A DNA stretch of 64,000 nucleotides. Source: JADLHS01 sp964594985 (GTDB lineage: Bacteria; Verrucomicrobiota; Verrucomicrobiia; Limisphaerales; JADLHS01). The notes below the pieces were generated by a model. That model was not told the origin of the DNA, ran no database searches, and was given only the letters and a program-made list of their open reading frames with translations. Positions 24,517 through 32,839 of this stretch are shown here, piece by piece; position 1 is the stretch's first letter, and the number at the start of each line of letters is the position of its first letter. The position numbers and the translations under genes were made by a program. The stretch spans positions 1 through 64,000 of the forward strand of contig CAZQNQ010000022.1 in assembly GCA_964594985.1 (NCBI GenBank), read 5' to 3'.

Positions 24517-27500
24517 ATGAAAAGAACCGCACTTCTCGTCTGCCTGAGCGCATGTTGTTTATCTTGGAATATGTTTATTTTAGACGCCCTTGCTCAACCT
24601 TCGCTTCCTTGGCCTCCCGGCGGTGGCGGTGGCGGTGGCAATACAAACTCCATGCCCGCCATTCCGTCATTACCGCCGTACACCGCGCCCGGCTTGAAGA
24701 TCACCATCCCCGTCATTGATGGAACCAATTTTTCCTTGAGCCTCTTGGAGGCCGATCCGGCGGGGACCTACGGCATCTATTTTGGTACCAACTTGATTTC
24801 CGGAATTTGGAGCAATGTTGTTGAAGGAACAATGGGGCAAACCAACTTTTCCCTGCCCATCCCAGCCGATGCGAGCGGTTACTTTCGGGCGGCCCGGATG
24901 GATGCGCCAGTTGCCAATGCCGGAAACATCTCCGTCTTTTTCCCCTATGAAGTTGTCGGGACCAATGTCGTTGCCGCGCTGGTGGAAGGAGGTCCCGCAA
25001 TGAGCATGGCCATTACGACGAACTGTGCGGCCGTCAGTAATATTTTGTGGATGCCGTTCAGTGCGGTGCCGCTGGTGACCATTGGCACCAACGAAGGAAC
25101 CTACGAAGTGTGTTTTGGTTTCAAGGGTGCCGATGGCATTGAGTATTGGTCGGCGGCAACAGTTACGTTGGACCTCACGCCCCCACTGATCGTCATTACC
25201 AATCCGGTCGCCGGCACGACTGAGCGCCCCATTATTCAAATCCAGGGTTACTCTCCGGAACGGTTGGCAAATCTTGATTTTGATGTGGTCAATGCCAGCG
25301 GCGCGTTGACCAATGAGCCGGGCTTCGTCGTCAGTCAGCTTTTCGATACCAACCAATTCCAGTCCACCACCAATTGGTTTCAATGTTTCGACATCGGCCT
25401 GACGAATGGCACCAACCTGATTACCATTCGGGCCACCGATCTCGCTGGCAACGTCACCGTCACGAACCTGATTTACACCCTCGACTTCTCAGGTGATACA
25501 AATCCGCCAGCACTTGCTTTGATTTGGCCGCTGGCTGGAATGCACATCAGCGGCGCAAATTTTACGGCGCGGGGCACGTTGGATGACGAAACCGCACAAA
25601 TTATTGCTCAGATCGTGAGCGCAAACGGAACGACCAACCTTGTCGAAGGTCTGGTCGAACGAAATGGGCAATTTTGGATTGAGGAACTGCCGTTGTCTGA
25701 CGGAACGAACGACTTGATTTTGACGGCAATGGATATCGCCGGGAATTTCACTACGATAAATCTCCCCTTGATAAGGAGCGCGGTCGAATTGGTGATTAAC
25801 CCCATCGCCGAAGATCAACTTAACCAAAGTGCGGTGACGTTGAGCGGCACAGTAAGCGATGCGAACTCTGAAGTGTGGGTAAATGGAGTGCAGGCCGCGG
25901 TGGATGGTAGCGGCAACTGGACGGCAATTGATGTGCCTAGTTTGGGCGGCGGCACCGCAACTTTTGATGCGTACGCAGAATCAGCCAACAGTAATTCACC
26001 TCCTGTCGCACAGTCCTTAGTCGTCGAGCGACCGCCATTTTTGGCGGTGGTTGAATATCATGATAGCTGGGAGGAAGAATTGCACTTATGGAATGGAGTG
26101 GTCGATACTGCAACGTTTTCCAAAAATTGGAAAGGTGAGATTACTGAGGGTAAAGGACGCCCTTGGGAGTTGTTGTATCAAGGGGACTCGCACTACGAAA
26201 CACTCGCGTACAGCTATGAAACACGCTGGAATAGACAATTTACTTGGTCCGACAGTAATTCGTTAGGTTTCTACGTGGAAATCGTAGAAGACCTGCCTCC
26301 AGATGTGCAGGCCTACTTTATATACACAAATGCAATGACAGGAGCGGGAAATTTATTTTGGGGCAACAGCATCCCTACCGACAGGCTTGACCTAATAACC
26401 GCTGGTCATGTCTTGCATTATTTTGCCAACATTAATTATGAGTGGCCGTATGGGAATAATGAGAGGCGAAAACGAGTTCAACGTGCGCGAACTTGTTTGG
26501 AGTTGCGAACTGGAGGAAAAGCCGGAGTCAACAGAAAGAATTTATTCAGAATCAATGTCAACGGTGTTAGATACGGACGTCCGTGGAACGCAGCAGAATT
26601 AGAATGGTTCGGGACGCCCGTAACAAATATTCCTCCCGCTTCGATTCAAGTGTTGGGGAAAAATGTTGGTAACGATGGCAACCTGTTTCTGATTCTCCCG
26701 GACAATGCAACGTTGGATGCAACGGCAACCGCTCCCGGCAGACACTACAACATCAATGTGAATGCCACGAAGCACAAACTTCGTATGACAGCCAATGGAA
26801 TTCCGTTAGTTTCCGAGCGTATTACTCGCAATGCCAAGTTTTGTGTCGGGCAAAAAATAAATCTTGTTTCGTGGATGTCTCCGGCCATTGATGAATATGT
26901 TGAGGAGATTGATTATGAGTGGCTTTTGCAGTCCATTTTCGTCAACTACATTGAAAATTGGCCTGCTGAAGCGAAGAAGTATCTGATTGAGTGGGCGCTG
27001 ACGTATCAGAAAGACACGCATGCGTGGTGGGTGACGGGTGGAGACAAACGGCTGGGTTCTGAATGGGACATCACGTTCAAAAACGGGCAGAAAGCAAAAG
27101 TGACAGGTTGGGGACAGATGAATATGCACAGGCCGGAAGTGGTTAGCTTTACCAACGGTGCGCCATATTTCCCGTGGATTACCAAAGACAAGGCGACATT
27201 GGGCAGGCCGTGGCTACAACTCGGCGGTGAGTATGCTTCCGAGGGCGGCGATATGGATTTTACAGCAGGGGTAAAATCTGATTTTCAAGGCACCATCCGA
27301 TGGACCCAGTTGATCAATCAATATAGACATCGTGATGAGTATCCAACCGGCTCTTGGACGAAAACATCAGGCGGACAATTCTGGGCTGACGGTGGAGAAT
27401 TTTACGCCCCGGATGTTCTTTCAACCGAACTTGCTCCCGGCGTTGCCAACCAACTCACTTTTGCAGACGGCCCGGGAAATCCGGTTGGCATTTCATTAAC

Positions 27501-27750
27501 CGAATCGCACGATATTTTTAAGACATATCTTCGGTTCAAGCCAACTGGGGATGATAGTATTTGGGTTACGTTAGGACGGGTGGACTGGAGTTGGGAAGCG
27601 ACTGCCATAAATCTGCTGGGGTATCCGTATCACAATATCCCAGAGAGCTGGAGCATCACAGACACAAACATTTTAGGCCCTGATTTCTTTGATGATACTA
27701 CTTTTCCGTTTTGGCTCGATAAGACAACAAGTATTGACATCGGCTTTTGA
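24517..27750 (+). CDS. Large secreted multi-domain protein with Ig-like repeats
   Basis: 1077-1078 aa. Signal peptide (LLVCLSACCLSWNMFILDAL), then a Pro/Gly linker (PPGGGGGGGNTNS). Next comes a YFRA-type beta module (GIWSNVVEGTMGQTN, DASGYFRAARMD), then about three Ig-like domains with TNLITIRATDLAGNVTVTN, TNPPALALIWPLAGM and SGTVSDANSEVWVNGVQA, like bacterial Ig or glucodextranase-B-like modules in adhesins. The C-terminal half (about 520-1078) is not recognised. It is Asn/Thr rich, and its composition is lower in GC than the flanks, suggesting transfer or relaxed selection. The ATG at 24517 fits the signal peptide. Followed 18 bp later by a small membrane protein. The layout matches the gene pair at 6.0-8.8 kb. 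Confidence 0.75.
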   Translation: MKRTALLVCLSACCLSWNMFILDALAQPSLPWPPGGGGGGGNTNSMPAIPSLPPYTAPGLKITIPVIDGTNFSLSLLEADPAGTYGIYFGTNLISGIWSNVVEGTMGQTNFSLPIPADASGYFRAARMDAPVANAGNISVFFPYEVVGTNVVAALVEGGPAMSMAITTNCAAVSNILWMPFSAVPLVTIGTNEGTYEVCFGFKGADGIEYWSAATVTLDLTPPLIVITNPVAGTTERPIIQIQGYSPERLANLDFDVVNASGALTNEPGFVVSQLFDTNQFQSTTNWFQCFDIGLTNGTNLITIRATDLAGNVTVTNLIYTLDFSGDTNPPALALIWPLAGMHISGANFTARGTLDDETAQIIAQIVSANGTTNLVEGLVERNGQFWIEELPLSDGTNDLILTAMDIAGNFTTINLPLIRSAVELVINPIAEDQLNQSAVTLSGTVSDANSEVWVNGVQAAVDGSGNWTAIDVPSLGGGTATFDAYAESANSNSPPVAQSLVVERPPFLAVVEYHDSWEEELHLWNGVVDTATFSKNWKGEITEGKGRPWELLYQGDSHYETLAYSYETRWNRQFTWSDSNSLGFYVEIVEDLPPDVQAYFIYTNAMTGAGNLFWGNSIPTDRLDLITAGHVLHYFANINYEWPYGNNERRKRVQRARTCLELRTGGKAGVNRKNLFRINVNGVRYGRPWNAAELEWFGTPVTNIPPASIQVLGKNVGNDGNLFLILPDNATLDATATAPGRHYNINVNATKHKLRMTANGIPLVSERITRNAKFCVGQKINLVSWMSPAIDEYVEEIDYEWLLQSIFVNYIENWPAEAKKYLIEWALTYQKDTHAWWVTGGDKRLGSEWDITFKNGQKAKVTGWGQMNMHRPEVVSFTNGAPYFPWITKDKATLGRPWLQLGGEYASEGGDMDFTAGVKSDFQGTIRWTQLINQYRHRDEYPTGSWTKTSGGQFWADGGEFYAPDVLSTELAPGVANQLTFADGPGNPVGISLTESHDIFKTYLRFKPTGDDSIWVTLGRVDWSWEATAINLLGYPYHNIPESWSITDTNILGPDFFDDTTFPFWLDKTTSIDIGF

Positions 27751-27768
27751 TTTAAGGAGTTGCACTCA

Positions 27769-28020
27769 ATGCAAAAAGTTCAGCCAAGGCACAAGCTGTT
27801 TGTCCTGACGGCCTATTGGCTCATCCAGATCGTTGGTTGGTGGACGTGGAGTTTGGCTCCGATAGATTCATCGCCATTTTTTCAACCGTGGATTGGGCTG
27901 ACGGCTGCTTTGGTCATTTGGAGTTTAATTTGGTTCAAGACGCATACCTTCCTGGCGCGTTTGGGTCTTTTTTCAGTTATAGCGATGTATGCTTTGAGAA
28001 TCTATATGCCGTCGCAGTAA
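27769..28020 (+). CDS. Small membrane protein downstream of the secreted protein
   Basis: 83 aa with three hydrophobic segments: LFVLTAYWLIQIVGWWTW, WIGLTAALVIWSLIWF and ARLGLFSVIAMYALRIY. AAGGAG at 27754-27759 lies 9 nt from the ATG at 27769, a clear ribosome-binding site; a TTG nine bases upstream is rejected. The 18-bp gap to the large gene supports co-transcription. Function unknown. The 30-bp gap to the convergent ribBA gene has no clear terminator. Confidence 0.65.
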   Translation: MQKVQPRHKLFVLTAYWLIQIVGWWTWSLAPIDSSPFFQPWIGLTAALVIWSLIWFKTHTFLARLGLFSVIAMYALRIYMPSQ

Positions 28021-28049
28021 CGATCGCTCATTGCAATCTCGATCGCCAA

Positions 28050-29249
28050 TCAAAGCAGATGCCCCATCTTCTGCCGCTTGGTCTTGAGATATTTCGCGTT
28101 GTGCGGATTCGGCTTCACGCGGATGGGCACTTGCTCCACCACTTCCAAACCATAACCCGCCAACCCGACGAGCTTCTTGGGATTGTTCGTGAGCAGCCGG
28201 ATCGTCTTTAAGCCGAGGTCGGCGAGGATCTGCGCGCCCAAGCCGTATTCCCGCAGGTCCATGCCGTAGCCGAGCTTCTGATTCGCTTCCACGGTGTCGT
28301 AGCCCTGCTCCTGCAATTTGTAAGCCTTGATCTTCGGCGCGAGGCCGATGCCGCGCCCTTCCTGTCGCATGTAAACGATGACGCCGTGTCCGGCGTCGGC
28401 CACCTGCCGCATCGCCTGCTGGAGTTGCGGGCCGCAATCGCAGCGCCGTGAACCGAACACATCGCCCGTCAGGCATTCGCTGTGGACGCGGACAAGCACG
28501 TTCTTACGTCCTGCTAAATCACCACGGATCAGCGCGAGGTGATGTTGCCCGTCAATCTTCGACCGATACAGCGCGAGATCAAAATCCCCATAGTCCGTCG
28601 GCATCTTGATCGTCTCGATATGCTCCACCAGCTTCTCCCGCGTGCGGCGATACTCAATCAAGTCCGCGATGGTGCACAGCTTGAGATGGTGTTTCTTCGC
28701 GAACTTTTGCAACGCCGGCAATCGCGCCATCGTGCCGTCGTCCTTCATGATCTCGCAGATCACGCCGATGGGCCGCGCGCCCGCGAGCGTGACGAGATCC
28801 ACCGCCGCTTCCGTGTGGCCGGAACGTTGCAAGACGCCGCCCGGCTTGGCGCGCAACGGGAACACGTGTCCCGGCTGCACCAGATCATCCGGCGTGGCAG
28901 TGGGAGAGGCCATGATGTTGATGGTATTGGCCCGATCCAACGCGCTGATGCCGCTGCCAATCCCGTGCGCCGCGTCCACGCTCACCTGGAAATCCGTGCG
29001 GAACACCTCGCGATTCTGCTTCACCATGCGCTCGATGCCGAGCTGCTGGAGGCGTTCGCTGGTGGTGGGAACGCAGATCAAACCGCGCCCGTGTTTGGCC
29101 ATGAAATTGATCGCCTGGGCGGAGACATGCTGCGCGGCCATGATGAGGTCGCCTTCGTTTTCGCGGTCGGCGTCGTCCACGACGATGACCATTTTCCCTT
29201 TGCGGATGTCGGCGATGACGGACTCGATGGAATCAAAACGGCTCTTCAT
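28050..29249 (-). CDS. ribBA: Bifunctional 3,4-dihydroxy-2-butanone-4-phosphate synthase / GTP cyclohydrolase II
   Basis: Makes both precursors of riboflavin, from ribulose 5-phosphate and from GTP. 399 aa. The N-terminal DHBP synthase part shows VDDADRENEGDLIMAA at about 25-40 (metal and phosphate contacts) and HTEAAVDL. The C-terminal GTP cyclohydrolase II has VHSECLTGDVFGSRRCDCGP near 256-275, with the three zinc Cys, and MRQEGRGIGL. The ATG at 29249 gives a standard N-terminus. No FMN-riboswitch motif is visible in the 138 bases upstream. The gene lies alone between unrelated genes; the rest of riboflavin synthesis is elsewhere. Confidence 0.95.
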   Translation of the reverse strand: MKSRFDSIESVIADIRKGKMVIVVDDADRENEGDLIMAAQHVSAQAINFMAKHGRGLICVPTTSERLQQLGIERMVKQNREVFRTDFQVSVDAAHGIGSGISALDRANTINIMASPTATPDDLVQPGHVFPLRAKPGGVLQRSGHTEAAVDLVTLAGARPIGVICEIMKDDGTMARLPALQKFAKKHHLKLCTIADLIEYRRTREKLVEHIETIKMPTDYGDFDLALYRSKIDGQHHLALIRGDLAGRKNVLVRVHSECLTGDVFGSRRCDCGPQLQQAMRQVADAGHGVIVYMRQEGRGIGLAPKIKAYKLQEQGYDTVEANQKLGYGMDLREYGLGAQILADLGLKTIRLLTNNPKKLVGLAGYGLEVVEQVPIRVKPNPHNAKYLKTKRQKMGHLL

Positions 29250-29387
29250 AAAATGCCGCGCTCAAACTAGGGGAAGTGTGTGGGAAATCAAAGGCGCAAA
29301 ACCGGTGCTGTAGCAAAGCTCAGGTTCAGCCAAGTCCAAGTTCGTCGGTATCCAAGTCATGAGTGCCTCATTGCGCACTTAAAAGCT

Positions 29388-29903
29388 TCAAGGTGTAAAC
29401 TCTTTGAATCCTATCGCTAATAATTCTTTGCGTGCATCATCTAAGTTGGTGGCGGTCAGCAGCGATATAAGCTCATTCATCGCCGGTGCATTGTGGGTAG
29501 AAACCGAAGCCGCCTGATTCGTAAAGAATTCGGGCATCTCTGCACGAATACGAATTTCGCTAGCGAGATTTTGCGAAGCATTTCTGAACATGCCGCAAAA
29601 ATGCCTCTCGCACTCGAACCAGCGCCCATCACTATCGTGCGCGATCGAGAGCGATTGAATTTGAAAGGCGTGCGTATCTCGGTATCGAATGGCAATCCAT
29701 CCTCCATTCGTGGGAACAATCAATGCGCCAAGAGAGGTTACCGCTTTTTGCAACTCAACTGACGTCTTGGCTGCCGAGAGCAGTCTGATGGATTCACGTT
29801 TGATTTGGCCTGGCCACAAGAGTGGCTCGTAGTAATGGATGTATCCGAAGAAGCCAACACCTAACAGAACCACAACAAGGGCTGTAAACTTGAGGATGCG
29901 CAT
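29388..29903 (-). CDS. Hypothetical single-pass membrane protein
   Basis: 171 aa. N-terminal helix (ILKFTALVVVLLGVGFFGYI) then a soluble domain with LQKAVTSLGALIVPTNGGW and a C-terminal LTATNLDDARKELLAIGF helix. No family recognised. It starts 19 bp downstream of the larC stop on the same strand and could be co-transcribed with larB-larC. Lower GC than larC, which suggests a separate history. Position 29250-29387, between it and ribBA, holds no gene. Confidence 0.55.
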   Translation of the reverse strand: MRILKFTALVVVLLGVGFFGYIHYYEPLLWPGQIKRESIRLLSAAKTSVELQKAVTSLGALIVPTNGGWIAIRYRDTHAFQIQSLSIAHDSDGRWFECERHFCGMFRNASQNLASEIRIRAEMPEFFTNQAASVSTHNAPAMNELISLLTATNLDDARKELLAIGFKEFTP

Positions 29904-29921
29904 GGCGAATCTGCTTAAGAG

Positions 29922-31292
29922 TTACTTTAGCAAAACCTTGCTTGCCGCTTCGTAAATTTCTCGCAGCGGTACTTTCTTCTGCGCCGCCAGCTTTTTGCAC
30001 GATTCAAACTCCGGCGCGGCTTGCACCACTTTGCCGTTCAGCTTGCCAAGTTTCACCGTCACCGGGCCGAACTTGGTTTTGACCGTCGTGAATTCCCGGC
30101 GCAGTTTCCGTCGCTCAGCGATGGTGCGGCGGACGCCGAACGCCGTCGTCTCGCGCAGCATCAGTTCGCTGAACTTGTCCGCGTCCGCCTCGGCGCACAA
30201 CACCGAGAGCAGCACGCCGGGCCGGTTCTTCTTCATCTGAATCGGCGTGTGATAAACATCCAGCGCGCCCGCCGCCAAAGCCGATTCGACAAACGCGCCG
30301 AGGATCTCGCTGCTGACGTCATCCAGGTTGGTTTCGAGTATAGCGATGCGGTCGGTTTCCCAATCCAAGTGTGACGGGTGGCCGGTGGCGGGTGACGTGA
30401 AATTGGCACGCGGACGCTTCCCGTCACTCGTCACGCGCCCCACGTCACCCAAGACAGCCCGCAGCACGTTTGGCCGCGTCTTGTTGTCGCGGGTGCCGAG
30501 GCCGAAGCCGATTTTCTCCGCCACGATGCCGGTCATCGGTTCAAACTTCTCCACGAATTCGGCGAGCAAGGCCGCGCCCGTCGGTGTGATCAACTCGCCC
30601 GGCTCTTCGCATTGCGTGATGCCGACGCCGCACGCGCCAAGAATGGCGAGTGTGGCCGGCGCGGGGATCGGAAACCGTCCGTGCGCGCAACGAATCCAGC
30701 CCGTGCCCTCGACAGGCGGAGCGGCCAGGACACGCGGTTTGCCGAGCAGTTCCAGCCCGATGCACGCGCCCACGATGTCCACGATGGAATCCACCGCGCC
30801 GACTTCGTGAAAATGCACTTCACTCGCCGGTTTGCCATGAATCTTTCCCTCGGCGTCCGCGATGCGCTGGAACACTGCGATGGATTTCTGTTTCACCCAC
30901 GGCGAGAGCTTGCTCTTGGTGATGAGCTTCTTGATCGCGGTGAAGTTGCGGCTGTCGTCATGCGAATGTTCGTGCGGTTCGTGTTCGTGATGGTGGTGAT
31001 CGCCGTGGCTGTGCGCGTGGTCATGATGATCATGCTCGCCATGCTCATGATCGCAACCTTCCCCGTGTTCGTGATCGTGGTGATGATGGTGGTCATCCTC
31101 GAGATGGACATCAAACTTGATGCCCGCGATGCCGGACTTCTCGGCTTGGGCGACGTGCAGGTGGAAGCCGTCGAGCTTCAGCTTCTCCAGTTGATGCGCG
31201 AGTTTGTGGGCGTCCACGCCCAAATCCAGCAGTGCGCCGATGAACATATCACCGCTGATGCCGCTGAACGTGTCGAGATATAACGTTTTCAT
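29922..31292 (-). CDS. larC: LarC, nickel insertion protein for the nickel-pincer cofactor
   Basis: Inserts nickel into the pyridinium-dithiocarboxylate precursor that becomes the cofactor of lactate racemase and related enzymes (LarBCE pathway). 456 aa, with MKTLYLDTFSGISGDMFIGA at the start, HFHEVGAVDSIVDI, GTGWIRCAHGRFPIPAPAT, LETNLDDVSSE and IQMKKNRPGVLL. It is continuous, whereas in Lactobacillus the ORF is split by programmed frameshifting. A His/Asp/Glu stretch at about 67-111 fits metal storage or binding. Residues about 286-307 are encoded by a repeat-like inverted segment (30371-30434) absent from the family. The ATG at 31292 sits at the edge of a family-A hairpin that fills the whole gap to larB. 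No larE or larA is seen. Confidence 0.93.
   Translation of the reverse strand: MKTLYLDTFSGISGDMFIGALLDLGVDAHKLAHQLEKLKLDGFHLHVAQAEKSGIAGIKFDVHLEDDHHHHHDHEHGEGCDHEHGEHDHHDHAHSHGDHHHHEHEPHEHSHDDSRNFTAIKKLITKSKLSPWVKQKSIAVFQRIADAEGKIHGKPASEVHFHEVGAVDSIVDIVGACIGLELLGKPRVLAAPPVEGTGWIRCAHGRFPIPAPATLAILGACGVGITQCEEPGELITPTGAALLAEFVEKFEPMTGIVAEKIGFGLGTRDNKTRPNVLRAVLGDVGRVTSDGKRPRANFTSPATGHPSHLDWETDRIAILETNLDDVSSEILGAFVESALAAGALDVYHTPIQMKKNRPGVLLSVLCAEADADKFSELMLRETTAFGVRRTIAERRKLRREFTTVKTKFGPVTVKLGKLNGKVVQAAPEFESCKKLAAQKKVPLREIYEAASKVLLK
30371..30434. repeat. In-frame inverted repeat segment inside larC (family J)
   Basis: GTGACGGGTGGCCGGTGGCG at 30371 and CCCGTCACTCGTCAC near 30420-30434 are largely complementary, and the CACCCG/CCGCCACC words match the segment in mtnP. 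In larC it encodes TSDGKRPRANFTSPATGHPS and adjoining residues, inserted between the RPNVLRAVLG and ETDRIAILETN motifs that are nearly adjacent in other LarC proteins. The frame is kept. Exact insertion edges are not certain. Confidence 0.55.
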
Positions 31293-31368
31293 CTTACTCT
31301 TAATCTTAATCTTCATCTTAATCCCGCCTGAGCAGATTAAGAAAAAGATTAAGATTATGATTAAGAAA
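31291..31368. repeat. GATTAA-word hairpin filling the larB-larC gap (family A)
   Basis: The left arm is ATCTTACTCTTAATCTTAAT and on to 31323; the loop is CCCGCCTGAGCA; the right arm is GATTAAGAAAAAGATTAAGA then TTATGATTAAGAAAGGGAGG. The larB stop codon (TAA at 31361-31363) lies inside the right arm. The larC ATG (31290-31292) abuts the left arm, so on the mRNA the whole larB-larC spacer would be one long hairpin ending directly at the larC start, where it contains the only purine-rich stretch available as ribosome-binding site. Confidence 0.88.
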
Positions 31369-32119
31369 GGGAGGCCAAAGCATTGATCTGGCTCGCCGCG
31401 TAGCCGCCGCCGAAGCCGTTGTCAATGTTCACCACGGTCACACCGCTGCCGCAACTGTTCAACATGCCGAGCAGCGCCGCCACGCCGCCGAAACTCGCGC
31501 CGTAACCCACACTCGTCGGCACGGCGATGACCGGCTTGCTCACCAGTCCGGCGACAACGCTGGGCAATGCGCCTTCCATCCCGGCGACGACGACGAGCAC
31601 GTTGGCCTGTTGCAAAACTTCGAGCTGCGAGAGAATCCGATGCAATCCCGCCACGCCCGCGTCGTGGATGCGGACGACGGTGTTGCCCATGATCTCCGCT
31701 GTCACCGCAGCTTCCTCGGCCACGGGCAGATCGCTCGTGCCGGCGCAGATGACGGCGACAGTTCCGGCGCGTTTGGGCAACGGCTTCTTCTCAATGGTTG
31801 CGCAACGGGCCAGTTCATGATGCTTGGCGTGTTTGAACTTCTTCTTCAGCGCGCGGGCGTGCTCGGCGGTGACGCGGGTGACGAGGACGTTTTGCTCCTG
31901 CTCCACCAGCTTGCCGGCGATGCCAACAACCTGTTCCGGTGTTTTGCCCGCACCAAAAATCACTTCGGGAAAACCTTTACGCAGGGCGCGATGCGTGTCC
32001 ACCTGCGCGAAGCCGAGGTCGGCGGTGGGCGCGGCTTGAAACGCGTGCAGCACCTTGTCGCGCGAGGTTTTGCCCGCGCGGAATTCTTCCAGCAGTTGAA
32101 TGGCTTGAGCCGTCGTCAC
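31361..32119 (-). CDS. larB: LarB, nicotinate adenine dinucleotide carboxylase/hydrolase for the nickel-pincer cofactor
   Basis: Catalyses the first step of nickel-pincer cofactor synthesis, carboxylating and cleaving nicotinic acid adenine dinucleotide. 252 aa from the GTG at 32119; no ATG gives the usual length and the frame upstream runs through a repeat. Motifs: FPEVIFGAGKTPEQVV, AVICAGTSDLPVAEEAAVTA, VVVAGMEGALPSVVAGL, PTSVGYGASFGG and VVNIDNGFGGGYAA, the typical PurE-like core of LarB. It precedes larC in an operon, with the gap made entirely of a family-A hairpin. The absence of larE and larA nearby suggests those genes are elsewhere. Confidence 0.92.
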   Translation of the reverse strand: MTTAQAIQLLEEFRAGKTSRDKVLHAFQAAPTADLGFAQVDTHRALRKGFPEVIFGAGKTPEQVVGIAGKLVEQEQNVLVTRVTAEHARALKKKFKHAKHHELARCATIEKKPLPKRAGTVAVICAGTSDLPVAEEAAVTAEIMGNTVVRIHDAGVAGLHRILSQLEVLQQANVLVVVAGMEGALPSVVAGLVSKPVIAVPTSVGYGASFGGVAALLGMLNSCGSGVTVVNIDNGFGGGYAASQINALASLS

Positions 32120-32180
32120 GACGCCACAATGGCAGGAGAATCCCGCGTGGTCACGCCGGAAAACCGGCGGTGGCTTTCCC

Positions 32181-32257
32181 GGGAGCGCCAGCGTCTCGCT
32201 GGCGGGTTGTGGCTTTCGTTTTATCCCGGAACTTGCCGGCGGGACGCCGGCGCTCCC
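32181..32257. repeat. GGGAGCGCC palindrome upstream of larB (family L)
   Basis: GGGAGCGCCAGCGTCTCGCT at 32181 is mirrored by GCCGGCGGGACGCCGGCGCT (32236) plus CCC. The centre is about 30 nt. It sits in the divergent gap between larB (start 32119) and the His-rich gene (start 32319), so both promoters must lie around it. Confidence 0.8.
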
Positions 32258-32318
32258 AGGGTTGCGCGCTCGACAATGCCGCCGACCCGGCCTAAAGTCC
32301 GATTGGTTACGCAACGCT

Positions 32319-32534
32319 ATGGACCCGCTCATCATTCTCGTTTTCGTGCTCGCCGCCGGATTTTTTTTTGTGCTGCTCACCCGCTGGCAGCGGGGCGGTG
32401 ACAAAAAGGAATTGGGCTGCGGTCATGACCATTCGGAATGCTGTGACCACGACCATGATCATTCCCACGATCACGGGCATCACCACCATCATCATGACCA
32501 CAAGGATGGCGGTTGTTGCGGCGGCAAACACTGA
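32319..32534 (+). CDS. His-rich single-pass membrane peptide beside larBC
   Basis: 71 aa. One N-terminal helix (PLIILVFVLAAGFFFVLLT) then a soluble tail that begins WQRGGDKKELGCGHDHSECC and is dominated by His, Asp and Cys (a HHHHHHDHKDGGCCGGKH end). That composition strongly suggests binding of a transition metal. It is divergent from larB, so nickel handling is an attractive but unproven role. The start is the ATG at 32319. No family name recognised. Confidence 0.7.
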   Translation: MDPLIILVFVLAAGFFFVLLTRWQRGGDKKELGCGHDHSECCDHDHDHSHDHGHHHHHHDHKDGGCCGGKH

Positions 32535-32839
32535 GACGAGGGCCGAGGTCAGAAGTCAGAGGCCCGAATTTCCCGTCGCCTTTAGCCCTCGAGCGGGCTT
32601 CGTTCGCTTGAAATAAATTTCCCGGAGCATTCGTCAGCGCCTCCCGTCTGACGGAGCATGGATTCACCATTCACGTGCGTGAGGACCGACCGTTTTGCGT
32701 CGGGTTCACGCGGTTCAACCCTGCCGCAACACGAACTTCCTGCGGATCGGTCTAAAATTTCGTACGGCCCGCGCCATGCTAAAGGATTTTCAGAACCAAA
32801 TCCGCATGACGGTGTTTCAACCATAACCCCGGAGCTACC
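32535..32839. other. 305-bp gap before the giant gene
   Basis: No convincing gene or long hairpin seen. It must hold the promoter for the following 7-kb gene; GGAG at about 32831-32834 lies 5-6 bases before its ATG and serves as ribosome-binding site. Confidence 0.5.

Noticed and set aside
29250..29387. FMN riboswitch upstream of ribBA
   Set aside because: None of the conserved RFN-element segments could be found by eye in the 138 bases upstream.
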